In this document: positions 1-9,016 of the stretch, piece by piece
Numbering within the stretch: the stretch's first letter is position 1
How the letters are laid out: each line of letters begins with the position of its first letter
Assembly: GCA_017538365.1 (NCBI GenBank)
Contig: JAFYIZ010000047.1
Location: 161,331 to 225,330, forward strand
Direction: 5' to 3'
Source of the DNA: a bacterium
GTDB taxonomy: Bacteria; UBP6; UBA1177
DNA: 64,000 bases
Program-made: the position numbers and the translations under genes
Notes under the pieces: generated by a model
What the model saw: only the letters and a program-made list of their open reading frames with translations
Told to the model about the DNA's origin: nothing
Databases searched by the model: none

Positions 1-179
1 TTGAAAGAAATCTCGCCTGAATCGCAGTATTCGATCCCCGCGATTATCTTCATCAAAGTCGATTTGCCGGAACCATTCTTTCCGACAAGCGCCGTTATGT
101 GTTTTGAGAGCGGCAGACTCACGTCGTTTAGGATCGTCTGACCTGAAAACTGCTTTGAAATCCCTTTCAGTAAAAGCAT
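1..179 (-). CDS. ABC-F type ATP-binding protein, N-terminal fragment (cut by window edge)
   Basis: On the minus strand an ATG at 179-177, preceded by a good ribosome site (CGGAGG, complement of 185-190), opens a frame that stays open to base 1. It reads MLLLKGISKQF at the start and carries a Walker A motif (GKNGSGKST) at about residues 37-45, followed by LMKIIAGIE. This is the start of an ABC ATPase with no preceding membrane segment. It resembles the first nucleotide-binding domain of ABC-F translation factors and resembles the complete ABC-F gene at 1091-2956. Only about 60 residues are visible, so the family (ABC-F versus a transporter ATPase) rests on the short N-terminus and is an inference. 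It is divergent from the gene at 275. Confidence 0.75.
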   Translation of the reverse strand, partial: MLLLKGISKQFSGQTILNDVSLPLSKHITALVGKNGSGKSTLMKIIAGIEYCDSGEISF

Positions 180-204
180 GAAAACCTCCGAAAAGCCGCC
201 GCAC

Positions 205-231
205 GGTATCAAAAACTTGCCGTAGAGTCAA
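205..231 (-). promoter_or_regulatory. Putative promoter of the truncated ABC-F gene
   Basis: Minus-strand -35 TTGACT (complement of 226-231) and -10 GATACC (complement of 205-210) are separated by 15 bases, followed by a GC-rich GCGGCGG stretch before the ribosome site. It overlaps the divergent plus-strand promoter at 217-244. Pattern match only. Confidence 0.4.
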
Positions 232-244
232 ACACCTTTAAAAT
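217..244 (+). promoter_or_regulatory. Putative promoter of the gene at 275
   Basis: TTGCCG at 217-222, a 16-base spacer, TAAAAT at 239-244, then a T-rich leader ending in GAGAGG (263-268) ahead of the ATG at 275. This layout recurs at many genes in the window. Confidence 0.45.
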
Positions 245-274
245 AGCATGTTTTGCGTTTTTGAGAGGTGTTTC

Positions 275-1090
275 ATGTTTTCGAAATTTATTGTTGCTAT
301 CAACACGATAGTTTTGCTGATCCTGTTAGGCACGGGAGTGACGCTGCTTAAATTATGGGGTGACAAAAAAGCAGATGCCGAGACGCTCTCCCAGGCCCAG
401 CTTCGGATAAGCGATCTTGAAGAGAAGATGCGGCATTCTGAGCACGCGACGCTGCATTTCGGTAAACTCCACAATATTCTTGAACTCGGACTGGTCAATG
501 TCGAGATCTCTGGAACTAAATTTATAAAAGAGCCGCTTCAGGAGAGCATTCAGAAAACTTTTTTTCCGTGGAGCGACAATTACCGCGACTACTATCTCGA
601 AGTTGCGACATTTTCGTTCGATGCCACATACAGCGTGGATCTGAAGGATGTTTTCATCAAAGAAGATCCAGATAAAGTTGTGATCTACGGGCTTAAAGTC
701 ATCGGTCCTAAACGGACGAATGAAAAGTGGAAGACCGAATACACAACGATAATTCGCTATCCTGCCAAAAAAATCAAAGATTCAAGCGGCAGAAAAATAG
801 AAGTCCTGGACGAAACGAAGTTCGAGGATGTGAAAGCGAAATACCGGAAAGAAGGCTACGAGCAGTTTACACAGCTCAGCAATAAGGCGAAAGAGGATTT
901 TTTCAATAACTGCGACCAGGGGCATGAAGTAGGATACGTCAACAAGATAGTGCTCGAAAACGCCGAAGGTTTTTTCAAAAGTCTCTTCGCTCTTCCCGAT
1001 TCAAAGAAAAAAGTTGAATTCGATTACAGCGGTGAACCCGATTCAAGCGCGATAAATTTCAAAGAATTGAAGATTCAATTGGGAAATTGA
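275..1090 (+). CDS. Membrane-anchored protein of unknown function (271 aa)
   Basis: I chose the ATG at 275 because GAGAGG lies 6 bases upstream; an in-frame ATG at 248 lacks such a site and would lie only 3 bases past the probable -10. The protein has one N-terminal membrane segment (about residues 4-25), a short coiled-coil-like stretch (about 34-55), then a soluble domain that would lie outside the cytoplasmic membrane. The soluble part contains a YSVDL-KDV segment and a region predicted to be mixed alpha/beta, vaguely like DUF4230 proteins, which are also N-terminally anchored; that comparison is weak. The gene stands alone, divergent from an ABC-F gene, and its stop codon abuts the stop of the convergent ABC-F gene with no spacer. 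Function unknown. Confidence 0.7.
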   Translation: MFSKFIVAINTIVLLILLGTGVTLLKLWGDKKADAETLSQAQLRISDLEEKMRHSEHATLHFGKLHNILELGLVNVEISGTKFIKEPLQESIQKTFFPWSDNYRDYYLEVATFSFDATYSVDLKDVFIKEDPDKVVIYGLKVIGPKRTNEKWKTEYTTIIRYPAKKIKDSSGRKIEVLDETKFEDVKAKYRKEGYEQFTQLSNKAKEDFFNNCDQGHEVGYVNKIVLENAEGFFKSLFALPDSKKKVEFDYSGEPDSSAINFKELKIQLGN

Positions 1091-2956
1091 TTATTCCTTT
1101 TCCGAGAGTTCGATATATTCCTCAAACATGGAGTCGTATTTTGATTTGAGTTCAGAGTATTTCGCCGAAAGTTCCGCCATATTGTTTTTGCTTTCTTCGT
1201 AGTTTGACATCTTTTTTTCGATCTCGGCGATCTCGTTTTCAGTCTCAGGTATCAGTTTTTCGAGCTCGGCAAGTCTTATGCGCTGGGAGTAGGTGAGCTT
1301 GGGGGCGTCAGCCTGTAAAGTTCTCGGCTTGACGGCGTCTTCCTTGGGTTTTGCTGCTTTTTTCTGCTCAGTTCTCGCGTTTTTGCGCTCAGCTTCTATC
1401 CACTCGCTTGCTTTGCCGACAAAACTTTCTATGACGCCGCTGCCTCTGAAAATAAGGAGGGTATCGACTGTTCTATCAAGAAAATAGCGGTCGTGGCTTA
1501 CGACGACAATAGGTCCCGCAAACGATGAAAGGAAGTCTTCAAGCACCGAAAGCGTCTTGATGTCGAGATCGTTAGTCGGCTCGTCGAGAACGATGAAATT
1601 TGGATTGTTCATAAGTATCGCGACGAGATAAAGCCTCCGTTTTTCGCCGCCTGAAAGTTTTTCGATCTTCGTGTAGTGGATGGATGAGTCGAACAAAAAT
1701 TTTTCGAGCATCTGCGAGGCTGATATCTTGGATCCGTCGGCAAGAGTTATGTTTTCACCTTTTGATTTGACGAAATCGATGAGTCTCATATCGGGCGGAA
1801 GGTCGCGCGAAGTCTGGTCAAAGTATGAAAATTCGGTGTTTACGCCGAGGTCGTATTCACCGCTTTTGGGAGCCAGCCTGCCGGTGAGGATATCAAGAAA
1901 TGTGGTTTTTCCGCTTCCGTTGTTGCCGACGATTCCGAGTCTCGTATCTTTTTTGAAGGCAAACGAAAAATCATGTAAAATAGGAGAGTTGTTCCAATCG
2001 AAAGAGATGTTTTTCATCTCGAGTATCTTTTTGCCGATCCTTTTTCCCTGAACTGCGAGTTCGATGTTTTTTTCCTCTTCGGGTTTCTCGCGCTGCATCA
2101 TTTTCTGGATGTTTTCGATGCGGTCTTTCGATTTCGTGGCACGCGCTCTGGGACCACGCGCGAGCCATGCAAGTTCTCGCCTTAGTATCGCGCGGATCCG
2201 CTCTTCATTTGATACAAGTGACTGAAAATATTCCGATTTCTTTTCAAGATAGTAGTCGTAACAGCCTTTATAGTGAAAGAGGTCTGAGCCTTCGATCTCA
2301 TAGATTGAAGTGCATACAGCATCAAGGAAATAGCGGTCGTGAGTAACCATGATGACAGCTTTTTTTGTCTCTTTGAGATACTCTTCAAGCCAGACGATCG
2401 TTTCGATATCGAGATGGTTCGTGGGTTCATCGAGCAGAAGAAGCCCGGAATCCTTGACGATGCACTGCGCCAGAGCCACTTTTTTAACCATTCCGCCCGA
2501 AAGTTCGCCCATTTTGAGGGTGAGGTCGGTTATCCCGAGGCGGGTGAGTATCGCCTTGATCTCAGATTCGTAACTTCTCACGTTGAGAGCGTCTATCTTT
2601 TCGGAAAGTTCAAGCGCGTTTTCAGTCCCTAAACCGCTGCAAGCCATCTCGTAACGCTTGATGAGACTCAGCTTTTCATCGTTTCCGGAAAATATGTGGT
2701 CTGCGATCGTGTCATCAGGATTTACTTCAGGGATCTGGCTCAAAAATGCGACATTGACCGACTTGTTTATCGCGACTTTTCCGCTTTCGGGCTCTTCAAG
2801 CCCCGCGATTATCTTTAGCAGAGTCGATTTTCCGCAGCCGTTGACACCGATTAGGGCGACTTTTTCGCCGCTTTCGACCCCGAAAGAGATATTCTGGAAA
2901 AGGACTCTCTCAGCTTTGATGCTGGTGACTTCTGAAACTGAAACTACGTTCGGCAT
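1091..2956 (-). CDS. uup: ABC-F family ATPase, Uup-like (621 aa)
   Basis: Two complete ABC ATPase domains on one chain without membrane segments: Walker [10 protein letters not shown] at 37-45 and GNNGSGKTT near 345, signatures LSGGM and LSGGE, and Walker [12 protein letters not shown] and [11 protein letters not shown]. The linker between the domains carries the charged helical arm typical of ABC-F factors. The last 80 residues are an acidic/basic coiled coil matching the C-terminal extension of Uup. ABC-F proteins act on ribosomes at the tRNA exit site; Uup has additionally been linked to branched DNA intermediates and precise transposon excision. It lies 7 bases downstream of the phosphofructokinase gene on the same strand and is probably co-transcribed with it. 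Its 3' end abuts the convergent gene at 275-1090. Confidence 0.9.
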   Translation of the reverse strand: MPNVVSVSEVTSIKAERVLFQNISFGVESGEKVALIGVNGCGKSTLLKIIAGLEEPESGKVAINKSVNVAFLSQIPEVNPDDTIADHIFSGNDEKLSLIKRYEMACSGLGTENALELSEKIDALNVRSYESEIKAILTRLGITDLTLKMGELSGGMVKKVALAQCIVKDSGLLLLDEPTNHLDIETIVWLEEYLKETKKAVIMVTHDRYFLDAVCTSIYEIEGSDLFHYKGCYDYYLEKKSEYFQSLVSNEERIRAILRRELAWLARGPRARATKSKDRIENIQKMMQREKPEEEKNIELAVQGKRIGKKILEMKNISFDWNNSPILHDFSFAFKKDTRLGIVGNNGSGKTTFLDILTGRLAPKSGEYDLGVNTEFSYFDQTSRDLPPDMRLIDFVKSKGENITLADGSKISASQMLEKFLFDSSIHYTKIEKLSGGEKRRLYLVAILMNNPNFIVLDEPTNDLDIKTLSVLEDFLSSFAGPIVVVSHDRYFLDRTVDTLLIFRGSGVIESFVGKASEWIEAERKNARTEQKKAAKPKEDAVKPRTLQADAPKLTYSQRIRLAELEKLIPETENEIAEIEKKMSNYEESKNNMAELSAKYSELKSKYDSMFEEYIELSEKE

Positions 2957-2963
2957 GATTCTT

Positions 2964-4325
2964 CTACATCACCGGCGGTTGTCCGGTCTCTTCAAGGACA
3001 GAGAGCCAGAGCGGGCCGTTGAGGTCTATCTTTTTGCGTTTCGAGGTGGCGAGATCCATCGGGATGTGGATGAACTGACCGTTGAGGTATCCGACGACCA
3101 TTCCTGTTCTGCCGCTCATTCCTGCGTGAACTGCCATCTGGGCAAGCTGCGAGCAGAAAATCGAGTCGTTAGGGGTAGGCGGGCAGGAGCGGATGATGTA
3201 GCTCGGATCGATGTATTTTATTCCAAAAAGAAGTCCTTTTGCGGTGAGATAGCTTTTGATCTTGTCTTTGATGAAAACGCCGATATCGCCTAATTTCGCG
3301 TTGCCGGATGCGTCGTACTGGATCTTTTCGGGGTCTCTGACATATTCCTGACCTGCGCCTTCTGCTACTACGATGACGCAGAATTTTTTGCGGCGCAGTC
3401 TCTTTTCGACCGAATCAAGGAAGCCTCCTTCGCCGGTCATTCTGAAATCCATTTCGGGGATGAGGCAGAAATCGACCTGGTTCGTTGCAAGTGTCGCGTT
3501 TGCCGCTATGAAGCCCGACTCTCTTCCCATGAGTTTGACGATGCCGATGCCGTTGTGGATCGAAGTCGCCTCGGTGTAAGCCGAATTTATCGATTCGCAC
3601 GCTTCGGAGAATGCCGTTTCGGTTCCGAAAGAGCGTTCTATGTAGTTGATGTCGTTGTCGATCGTCTTGGGAATGCCGATGACCGAGATCTTGAGGTTTC
3701 TCTTTTCGATCTCGTTGATGAGCGATATCGCGCCGCGCTGCGTGCCGTCACCGCCTATCGTGTAGAGGATGTTGACTCCGAGTTCGTCAAGTCTGTCGAC
3801 CATTTTTTCGGCATCCTGATTGCCGCGGCTCGTGCCGATGAATGTGCCGCCCTGAAGCTGCTTGTTTTCGACCATCGCCGGAGTCAGGTGCTTGATCTCA
3901 TAGCCTAATTCCTTAACTAAACCTGCGTAGCCGTAGTTTATTCCGAGCGTTCTCTGGTTGTTGTAGCGGTAGTAGTTCATGACGACGATCCCTCGGATGA
4001 CTGCGTTGAGTCCGGGGCAGATGCCGCCGCAGGTGACTACTGCCGAAGTCGTTTCTCCTGGCTCGAAAAAGAGCTTCGTTCTGGGACCGGCCTTTTCGAA
4101 CGAGGGAACCTTGAGCCCCTTTTCCTGGATCGATTCGACCACGCTTTTGTCGATGAAGGCGAGAACTCTTTCGTCTTCGGGGATCATCTGCGATTCGTAG
4201 ATCTTTTTATTTGATGTGAGCGGCGAAACAAAACTCTGTTCTCCCAACTTCTTTATTTCCATATCGTGCCTGAAAAGCTCGTAATCCTCTTCATTGAGCC
4301 CTTTGATCTGCGGGATGTCAGCCAT
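2964..4325 (-). CDS. pfkA: 6-phosphofructokinase, long TP0108/plant-type clade (453 aa)
   Basis: Phosphorylates fructose 6-phosphate in glycolysis. Visible motifs: [10 protein letters not shown] (98-107), GGDGT (191-195), PKTIDND (219-225), MGRESGF, and a C-terminal sugar-binding half. Gly in GGDGT normally means ATP as donor (PPi enzymes have Asp there), while Lys in PKTIDND is the residue typical of PPi enzymes. The combination G plus K is found in the ATP-using plant and trypanosomatid enzymes and in the related spirochaete group. So ATP is the better guess, but donor specificity cannot be settled by reading. The roughly 95-residue N-terminal extension and total length fit this clade and not the 320-residue E. 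coli type. AAGGAG precedes the ATG. The gene heads a minus-strand pair with the Uup-like gene. Confidence 0.9.
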   Translation of the reverse strand: MADIPQIKGLNEEDYELFRHDMEIKKLGEQSFVSPLTSNKKIYESQMIPEDERVLAFIDKSVVESIQEKGLKVPSFEKAGPRTKLFFEPGETTSAVVTCGGICPGLNAVIRGIVVMNYYRYNNQRTLGINYGYAGLVKELGYEIKHLTPAMVENKQLQGGTFIGTSRGNQDAEKMVDRLDELGVNILYTIGGDGTQRGAISLINEIEKRNLKISVIGIPKTIDNDINYIERSFGTETAFSEACESINSAYTEATSIHNGIGIVKLMGRESGFIAANATLATNQVDFCLIPEMDFRMTGEGGFLDSVEKRLRRKKFCVIVVAEGAGQEYVRDPEKIQYDASGNAKLGDIGVFIKDKIKSYLTAKGLLFGIKYIDPSYIIRSCPPTPNDSIFCSQLAQMAVHAGMSGRTGMVVGYLNGQFIHIPMDLATSKRKKIDLNGPLWLSVLEETGQPPVM

Positions 4326-4399
4326 TTTTCACTCCTTAAAAAAGTCTGAAACAAACAAAAACGGTAAATCATAGTGATTTTTAAAAAAATTTCGACTTT

Positions 4400-4428
4400 T
4401 TGACTTTTGCTTTTCCTGTAGATACTAT
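4400..4428 (+). promoter_or_regulatory. Putative promoter of xseB-pgeF
   Basis: TTGACT at 4400-4405, 17-base spacer, TACTAT at 4423-4428, followed by TTTTCGG, a T-run and GGAGG. It matches the recurrent promoter layout of this window and is divergent from the phosphofructokinase gene, whose own -10-like TATGAT is the complement of 4369-4374. Confidence 0.5.
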
Positions 4429-4452
4429 TTTTCGGTTTTTGTGGAGGTAAAA

Positions 4453-4689
4453 ATGGAAAAAAAGAATAATCTGGCGTCCAAAATGAAACGCCTTGAGGAG
4501 ATCGTCGAAAAACTCAATGAAAATCCCGAGATAGAAGAGGCTGTAAAGCTCTACGAAGAAGGTGTGAAGCTCTCTGTTTCGATAAAAACCTATCTCGAAG
4601 ATGCACAGACGAAGATCCGAGTACTTACCGAAGAGGGTGAAAAGTCGATCGATCCCGAAAAACTGGGCAGAAAGGATTTCAATGATTGA
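4453..4689 (+). CDS. xseB: Exodeoxyribonuclease VII small subunit (78 aa)
   Basis: Small helical subunit of exonuclease VII, which degrades single-stranded DNA together with the large subunit XseA. The 78-residue length and the pattern LEEIVEKL, LYEEGVKL and the following helix with KI are characteristic of XseB. The ATG at 4453 is preceded by GGAGG (4443-4447), which argues against the in-frame GTG at 4441. The large subunit gene xseA is not in this window. The end of xseB overlaps the start of pgeF by 8 bases, so the two are translationally coupled. Strongly basic N-terminus, no unusual features. Confidence 0.88.
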   Translation: MEKKNNLASKMKRLEEIVEKLNENPEIEEAVKLYEEGVKLSVSIKTYLEDAQTKIRVLTEEGEKSIDPEKLGRKDFND

Positions 4690-5287
4690 TCTCGGATTCA
4701 TAAAAGAGCGCGATGCCAAAGCAGAACTCGCTGAAATTGCTGCGGAATTGAAACAAAAGTACTCTCTTGAAACTTTGTGGCGGCCGCATCAAGTCCACAG
4801 CGACACGATCTTTGTAGATGGAGAAGGCGAGGGCGACGGAATAATCATTACAAAACCCTCGATCGCACTTATCAGAACGGCTGACTGCGTGCCTGTCGTC
4901 CTTTTTGACGAAACTGCTGATATCGCAGGAGTTTTCCACAGCGGCTGGCGCGGGACTGAACTCAAAATAGTTTCAAAAGGGCTTGCAAAAATGAAGGATT
5001 TCGGCTGCAAAAATATTTCAGCAGTCATTTTCCCTGCGATCGGTTTCTGCTGCTTCGAAATAGGCAAAGAACTTTTAGAGAGATTCGCAGATGCCGGAAT
5101 ACCCACGGAAAAACGCGGTGAAAAATACTATGCAGACTTGAAAACTGCTATAAAAAACGAGCTTAAAAACGGCGGAGTCACCGATATTTCCGACAGATCC
5201 GAATGCACTTTCTGCGGCGAAGGCTATTTTTCCTACCGCAAAAACAAGACCGAAAAAAGGCACGCGACTTTTGTTGCAGTGAAATAA
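4682..5287 (+). CDS. pgeF: Peptidoglycan editing factor PgeF/YfiH family, copper-laccase-fold protein (201 aa)
   Basis: Member of the DUF152/YfiH family. Family members have been described as purine nucleoside phosphorylase/adenosine deaminase-type enzymes and, in E. coli, as removing misincorporated residues from peptidoglycan precursors. Metal-site residues are visible: HQVH (36-39), TADC (66-69) and HSGWRG (86-91). FCCFEIG further on and the terminal FSYRK segment are also family-typical. I chose the ATG at 4682, overlapping xseB by 8 bases, because the conserved region begins soon after it. At 201 residues it is somewhat shorter than the usual 240, with a shortened N-terminus but an intact active-site region. 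Cytoplasmic. Co-transcribed with xseB. Confidence 0.85.
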   Translation: MIDLGFIKERDAKAELAEIAAELKQKYSLETLWRPHQVHSDTIFVDGEGEGDGIIITKPSIALIRTADCVPVVLFDETADIAGVFHSGWRGTELKIVSKGLAKMKDFGCKNISAVIFPAIGFCCFEIGKELLERFADAGIPTEKRGEKYYADLKTAIKNELKNGGVTDISDRSECTFCGEGYFSYRKNKTEKRHATFVAVK

Positions 5288-5300
5288 ATCCTTAGAAAAA

Positions 5301-5329
5301 TTGCCAAGTTCTGGAAAATAAGCGATAAA
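5301..5329 (+). promoter_or_regulatory. Putative promoter of thiS-thiF
   Basis: TTGCCA at 5301-5306, 17-base spacer, GATAAA at 5324-5329, then GGC and a T-rich leader to the ribosome site GGAG (5351-5354). Weaker match than most in this window. Confidence 0.35.
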
Positions 5330-5360
5330 GGCTTGTTTTTGTTTTTTTATGGAGATTTTT

Positions 5361-5555
5361 ATGGTCAAAATTAACGGTCAGGAAATCGATGCGGCAGGAA
5401 AAACTATTTCCGAGATCATCGAAAAAGAGGGCTACAACGCGGCGAGACTGGCGGTAGAACTCAACGGGTCGATAGTTCCGAAGGCAAAATATGCCGAAAC
5501 TGTCGTCAAGGAAAACGATGTTATTGAAGTTGTCCGTTTTGTGGGAGGCGGCTAG
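5361..5555 (+). CDS. thiS: Sulfur carrier protein ThiS (64 aa)
   Basis: Ubiquitin-fold sulfur carrier for the thiazole moiety of thiamine. The C-terminus ends in RFVGGG, giving the Gly-Gly tail that is adenylated by ThiF and then converted to a thiocarboxylate. VELNGSIVPK and VIEVVRFVGGG are typical ThiS segments. The start is the ATG at 5361, with GGAG 6 bases upstream; the ATG at 5349 overlaps that site. It abuts thiF (stop at 5553-5555, next ATG at 5556). Other thiazole genes (thiG, thiH) are not in the window, so a role in a different sulfur-transfer pathway cannot be excluded. Confidence 0.88.
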   Translation: MVKINGQEIDAAGKTISEIIEKEGYNAARLAVELNGSIVPKAKYAETVVKENDVIEVVRFVGGG

Positions 5556-6191
5556 ATGATTCCTACAAAAGAAGAGTTTTTCAATGGTCTTGCGGCAAAA
5601 CACGGGGCAGAGCTCCAGAAAAAATTCGCTGCTGCTTCAGTCGCTGTCTGCGGTGCTGGAGGTCTCGGCTCGAATATCGCGATCGCTCTGGCGAGAGCAG
5701 GGGTAGGGCGGCTCAAGATCATCGATTTTGACAAAATTGAAATCACAAATCTCAACCGTCAGCAGTATTTCGCGGACCAGATCGGTTTGTTCAAGGCCCA
5801 AGCTTTGAAAGAAAATTTGTCTAAAATCGCTCCTTACTGTGAAGTTACGGCTGAAGTTGCGAAAATCACAGAAGAAAATGTTACATCGCTTCTCAAAGGC
5901 TTTCCGATAGTCTGCGAGGCTTTCGACAAAGCCGAGGCAAAGGCAATGCTCGTGAACGCGATCCTTGAAAATATGCCTGAGACTTATCTCGTTTCAGGTT
6001 CGGGAATGGCGAGTCTCAATTCGGCAAACTCAATAAAAACCAGAAAAATCACTGACAGATTCTATCTCTGCGGAGACCTCACGAACGATGTCGATGCCGG
6101 AGACGGCCTTTTTGGAGCGCGTGTTCTCGTCTGCGCCGCTCATCAGGCCCACACTATCTTAAGAATAATTGCGGGCGAATTTGAGGCTTAA
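5556..6191 (+). CDS. thiF: ThiS adenylyltransferase, short ThiF (211 aa)
   Basis: E1-like enzyme that adenylates the C-terminal glycine of ThiS. The nucleotide-binding motif GAGGLGSN lies at 33-40, DFDKIEITNLNRQ follows at about 57-69, and the chain ends after about 210 residues. It lacks the CxxC zinc pairs of the long ThiF/MoeB form, so it belongs to the short family-2 ThiF. It begins directly after the thiS stop codon, which supports a functional pair. RQQYF is the usual family segment near the nucleotide site. Cytoplasmic; nothing unusual in codon use. Confidence 0.88.
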   Translation: MIPTKEEFFNGLAAKHGAELQKKFAAASVAVCGAGGLGSNIAIALARAGVGRLKIIDFDKIEITNLNRQQYFADQIGLFKAQALKENLSKIAPYCEVTAEVAKITEENVTSLLKGFPIVCEAFDKAEAKAMLVNAILENMPETYLVSGSGMASLNSANSIKTRKITDRFYLCGDLTNDVDAGDGLFGARVLVCAAHQAHTILRIIAGEFEA

Positions 6192-6194
6192 AGT

Positions 6195-7877
6195 TCAGAT
6201 TTTTTTCCTTTCTGTGATTATCTCTTTCTGACGTTTTCTCTTTGAGAAATTTTTTTCGACAAAAATCCTTTTGCCGTCAAAACTTTTTTCTGTCCAGTAG
6301 AGCGCGGTCGCTTCTGTTGAAGGGGTAGGCGTGAAAATCTGGACCTGTTTCGGGTTGGTTTTCAGAATTTGAGAAATGAATTTTTTCGCTTCTATCTGGT
6401 CGCGCTCGGTGCAGCCCGGAAACGCGGCAATAAAGTAATATGTGAGAAAGAACGGACTTTTGAGCTTCTTAACGGTTCTGTCAAATAACTCTTTGAATTC
6501 CTTAAGATTTCTGCCATCAGGTTTGTTCATGAGATCTGTGACGTTTTTGATTATATGTTCCGGAGCAATCTTCATCTGTCCTGAAATGTGGTGCGTCAGA
6601 ATTTCCCGAAGATACTCTTCTCCGTGTATTTTGTCGGCTAAAATAAGGTCGTAGCGTATACCTGACGAAATGAATATATGCTTAATATTCTTAATGTTTC
6701 TCACTTTTCTGAGAAGTGCGATCTGGCGCGAATGGTCAACGGGAAGTTTGTTGCAGACTTCGGGAAAAAGGCACTCTTTCAAAGCGCAGTGACCGTTTTC
6801 GCCTTTGACGAAATCCATTCCGTACATGTTTGCAGTCGGGCCTCCGAGGTCGTTTATCACCCCGTTGAAATCAGGGCGTTTCGCAATTTCTGTTATCTCT
6901 CTGATTATCGATCCTTCGCTTCTGGAAACGATGTCTGCTCCCTGATGAGCGGTGATTGAGCAGAATGAGCACGCGCCGAAGCAGCCGCGGTGAGTTAGAA
7001 CCGAAGTCTTTATCGTGTCTAGTGCGCGGACTTCTCCCATTGCGGCGTAGTAGGGGTGGACTTTCCTTTCAAAATCAAGTTCGTGAATTTCATCAAGTTC
7101 CGCACTTGTGAGTGGCAGCGCGGGAGGGTTCTGCACAACGAACCTTCCTGCTTGTTTTTGTGCGATTCCTTTTTTGAGTTTGCACGATCTGAAAAAGAGT
7201 TTCGACATTTCGAGGAACTTATCTTTTGAAGCTGCGCACTCTTCAAAATCGGGAAGCTGCACGAAACCATCGGGTACGACTTTGCTCATGCGGCATATCC
7301 CGCGGATTTCTTCAATATTTCCGCCGCTTTTCAGTGTTTCTGCAAGTTCAAGATTTGCTCTTTCACCCATTCCGAAAACGAGGATATCGGCCTTTGAATC
7401 GGCTAATATCGAGCCTCTGATCTTATCTGTGTGAGAGTCGTAGTGTGCGAAACGCCTGAGTGACGCTTCGATTCCGCCTATAGTTATCAGTTTTTTCTCG
7501 GTAAAAGTGCGCTGAATTAGGTTTACATACTTTAAAACCGCTCTGTCGGGGCGCTTGTTGTTGATTCCGCCGGGAGTGAGGTCGTCCTCTTTGCGTCTGA
7601 GCCCGAGTGAAGTGTAATTCGCCACCATGCTGTCCATAGCGCCGCCGCTAACTCCCCAGAAAAGTTCCGGAACGCCGAGCCTGCTGATGTCTTCTGGCAA
7701 ATTTATGTCGGGCTGAGAGATTATTCCGACGCGGAAACCGTGTTTTATCAGATACTTGCCTAAAAGAGCGCAACCGTCGAAGTATGTGTCAATGTAGGCA
7801 TCTCCGCTTACGAAAATGATGTCGCACTTTTCCCAGCCGAGAGACTCAAGTTCTTTTTTTGTAGTCGGTATGAACAT
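6195..7877 (-). CDS. YgiQ family radical SAM protein (560 aa)
   Basis: Large radical SAM enzyme of the YgiQ/UPF0313 family. The N-terminal half has the B12-binding-like region found in the family (FVSGDAYID, GFRVGIISQPD). The radical SAM cysteine motif CFGACSFC lies near residue 300 with the following SITAHQG. Further family-typical segments are GLRRKEDD, GGIEASLRRFAHYD, KIAPEH and FFLTYYFIA. The physiological substrate of the family is not known. It ends 3 bases from the thiF stop (convergent). The C-terminus is basic (KRKRQKE). An ATG start at 7877 fits the conserved N-terminus, which begins within the first ten residues. Single-gene unit. Confidence 0.9.
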   Translation of the reverse strand: MFIPTTKKELESLGWEKCDIIFVSGDAYIDTYFDGCALLGKYLIKHGFRVGIISQPDINLPEDISRLGVPELFWGVSGGAMDSMVANYTSLGLRRKEDDLTPGGINNKRPDRAVLKYVNLIQRTFTEKKLITIGGIEASLRRFAHYDSHTDKIRGSILADSKADILVFGMGERANLELAETLKSGGNIEEIRGICRMSKVVPDGFVQLPDFEECAASKDKFLEMSKLFFRSCKLKKGIAQKQAGRFVVQNPPALPLTSAELDEIHELDFERKVHPYYAAMGEVRALDTIKTSVLTHRGCFGACSFCSITAHQGADIVSRSEGSIIREITEIAKRPDFNGVINDLGGPTANMYGMDFVKGENGHCALKECLFPEVCNKLPVDHSRQIALLRKVRNIKNIKHIFISSGIRYDLILADKIHGEEYLREILTHHISGQMKIAPEHIIKNVTDLMNKPDGRNLKEFKELFDRTVKKLKSPFFLTYYFIAAFPGCTERDQIEAKKFISQILKTNPKQVQIFTPTPSTEATALYWTEKSFDGKRIFVEKNFSKRKRQKEIITERKKI

Positions 7878-7955
7878 GAATTACCTTAAAAAATCAACCT
7901 CGAACTGAATTTAATGATAAAGCGCGGCGAAGCAAATTTTTCACGCTTTTTCAGA

Positions 7956-7983
7956 TTGACAAGTACCGGCAAAACTATAATAT
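7956..7983 (+). promoter_or_regulatory. Putative promoter of the flippase-like gene
   Basis: TTGACA at 7956-7961 and TAATAT at 7978-7983 with a 16-base spacer (TATAAT at 7976-7981 with 14 is an alternative), followed by ACGCCGC and a T-run. Confidence 0.55.
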
Positions 7984-8017
7984 ACGCCGCTTGTTTTTTG
8001 GCGTTAAGAGATTGTCA

Positions 8018-9016
8018 ATGGAAGCTAAAACAAAATCTAAACTAAAGAATTTATTAAGAATATTTCTTTTTGCAACATCTCTTGTGATCCTGTTTTTTCT
8101 CTTGAAAGAGATAGGTTTCGACAAGGTCGGAGAGGTTTTCGTCAAAGTCGGTGTCGGCGGTATGCTGATACTCATCGTCTGCGAGATTTTAGAAAACGGT
8201 TCCGATGCGCTGGCGCTCTATTACACACTTCCTGAAAAGAAAAATTTTCTTCAGATTTTTCCTTCGAACTGTCTCGGAGCGCTTATCAACCAGATCATTC
8301 CGTGGGAAGTAGGCGAACTCGTAAAAATCGGTCTTATAAAAGAGGTGACCGGCTCTGAAAACTCGATAAAAAGCGTGGTTTTGTGGAATTACATCTATAA
8401 ACTTTCAAAAGGATGCGCGCTTTTCGCAATAGTCATTCTCTCTCTTCTCGTCTATGTTTTTGTCGATGATCCTTATTTCAACGCTGAAATATTCCTGATA
8501 GTTGCTATGTGCGCTCTTTTGGGTTATCTGCCGTATTTGGGAATGATGATCCTTTTGAAGCTCAATATTTCCGAAAAGGTGGCTAAGATATTGAAATATT
8601 TCGGTAAAAAGAATCCTGACGAATTTATAGAAAAAGCTAAAAAAATGGATAGAGACCTTAATCTTTTCAGAAAAGAGAGACCTTCCGACTACAAAAAAGT
8701 GTTCTGGATTCAGTTCTTTGCAAGGTTTGTCGCTCTTTTCTCCTATTTTCTCTGCATCCGTTTCGCAGGATTCGACAGCTATCCGGCTCCGACGATAATG
8801 CTTGCCTTCTGTGCAGTAAAACTCGGCAACTACATCCTGGCGTTCATTCCGATGAAACTCGGAGTGGGAGAGGGAATAGGATACGTCATCTTCAATTTTG
8901 TCGGATTTTCCGGTGCCGACGGCGGTGTCATAACATTCATCGCGAGAATCAAAACGCTGATCGCAATGGGAATAGTTTCGAGTCTTATCCTTTTTAAACC
9001 TAAAGAGAAAAAATGA
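8018..9016 (+). CDS. Flippase-like integral membrane protein, LPG synthase TM-domain/UPF0104 family (332 aa)
   Basis: Hydrophobic protein with about eight membrane segments and the family-typical early loop ending NQIIPWEVGELVKI. This corresponds to the conserved N-x-x-x-P-x-x-xGE region of the YbhN/UPF0104 and lysylphosphatidylglycerol synthase membrane domain. Family members move or modify lipids, and no catalytic soluble domain is attached here. I chose the ATG at 8018 (AAGAG upstream) over the in-frame TTG at 7991, which falls almost on the predicted transcription start. It overlaps the next gene by 4 bases (ATGA), so the aldolase-like gene is coupled to it, with no obvious functional link. 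Exact substrate unknown. Confidence 0.8.
   Translation: MEAKTKSKLKNLLRIFLFATSLVILFFLLKEIGFDKVGEVFVKVGVGGMLILIVCEILENGSDALALYYTLPEKKNFLQIFPSNCLGALINQIIPWEVGELVKIGLIKEVTGSENSIKSVVLWNYIYKLSKGCALFAIVILSLLVYVFVDDPYFNAEIFLIVAMCALLGYLPYLGMMILLKLNISEKVAKILKYFGKKNPDEFIEKAKKMDRDLNLFRKERPSDYKKVFWIQFFARFVALFSYFLCIRFAGFDSYPAPTIMLAFCAVKLGNYILAFIPMKLGVGEGIGYVIFNFVGFSGADGGVITFIARIKTLIAMGIVSSLILFKPKEKK

Noticed and set aside
5288-5360. TPP riboswitch ahead of thiS
   Set aside because: The 73-base gap has none of the conserved TPP aptamer segments (for example CTGAGA).
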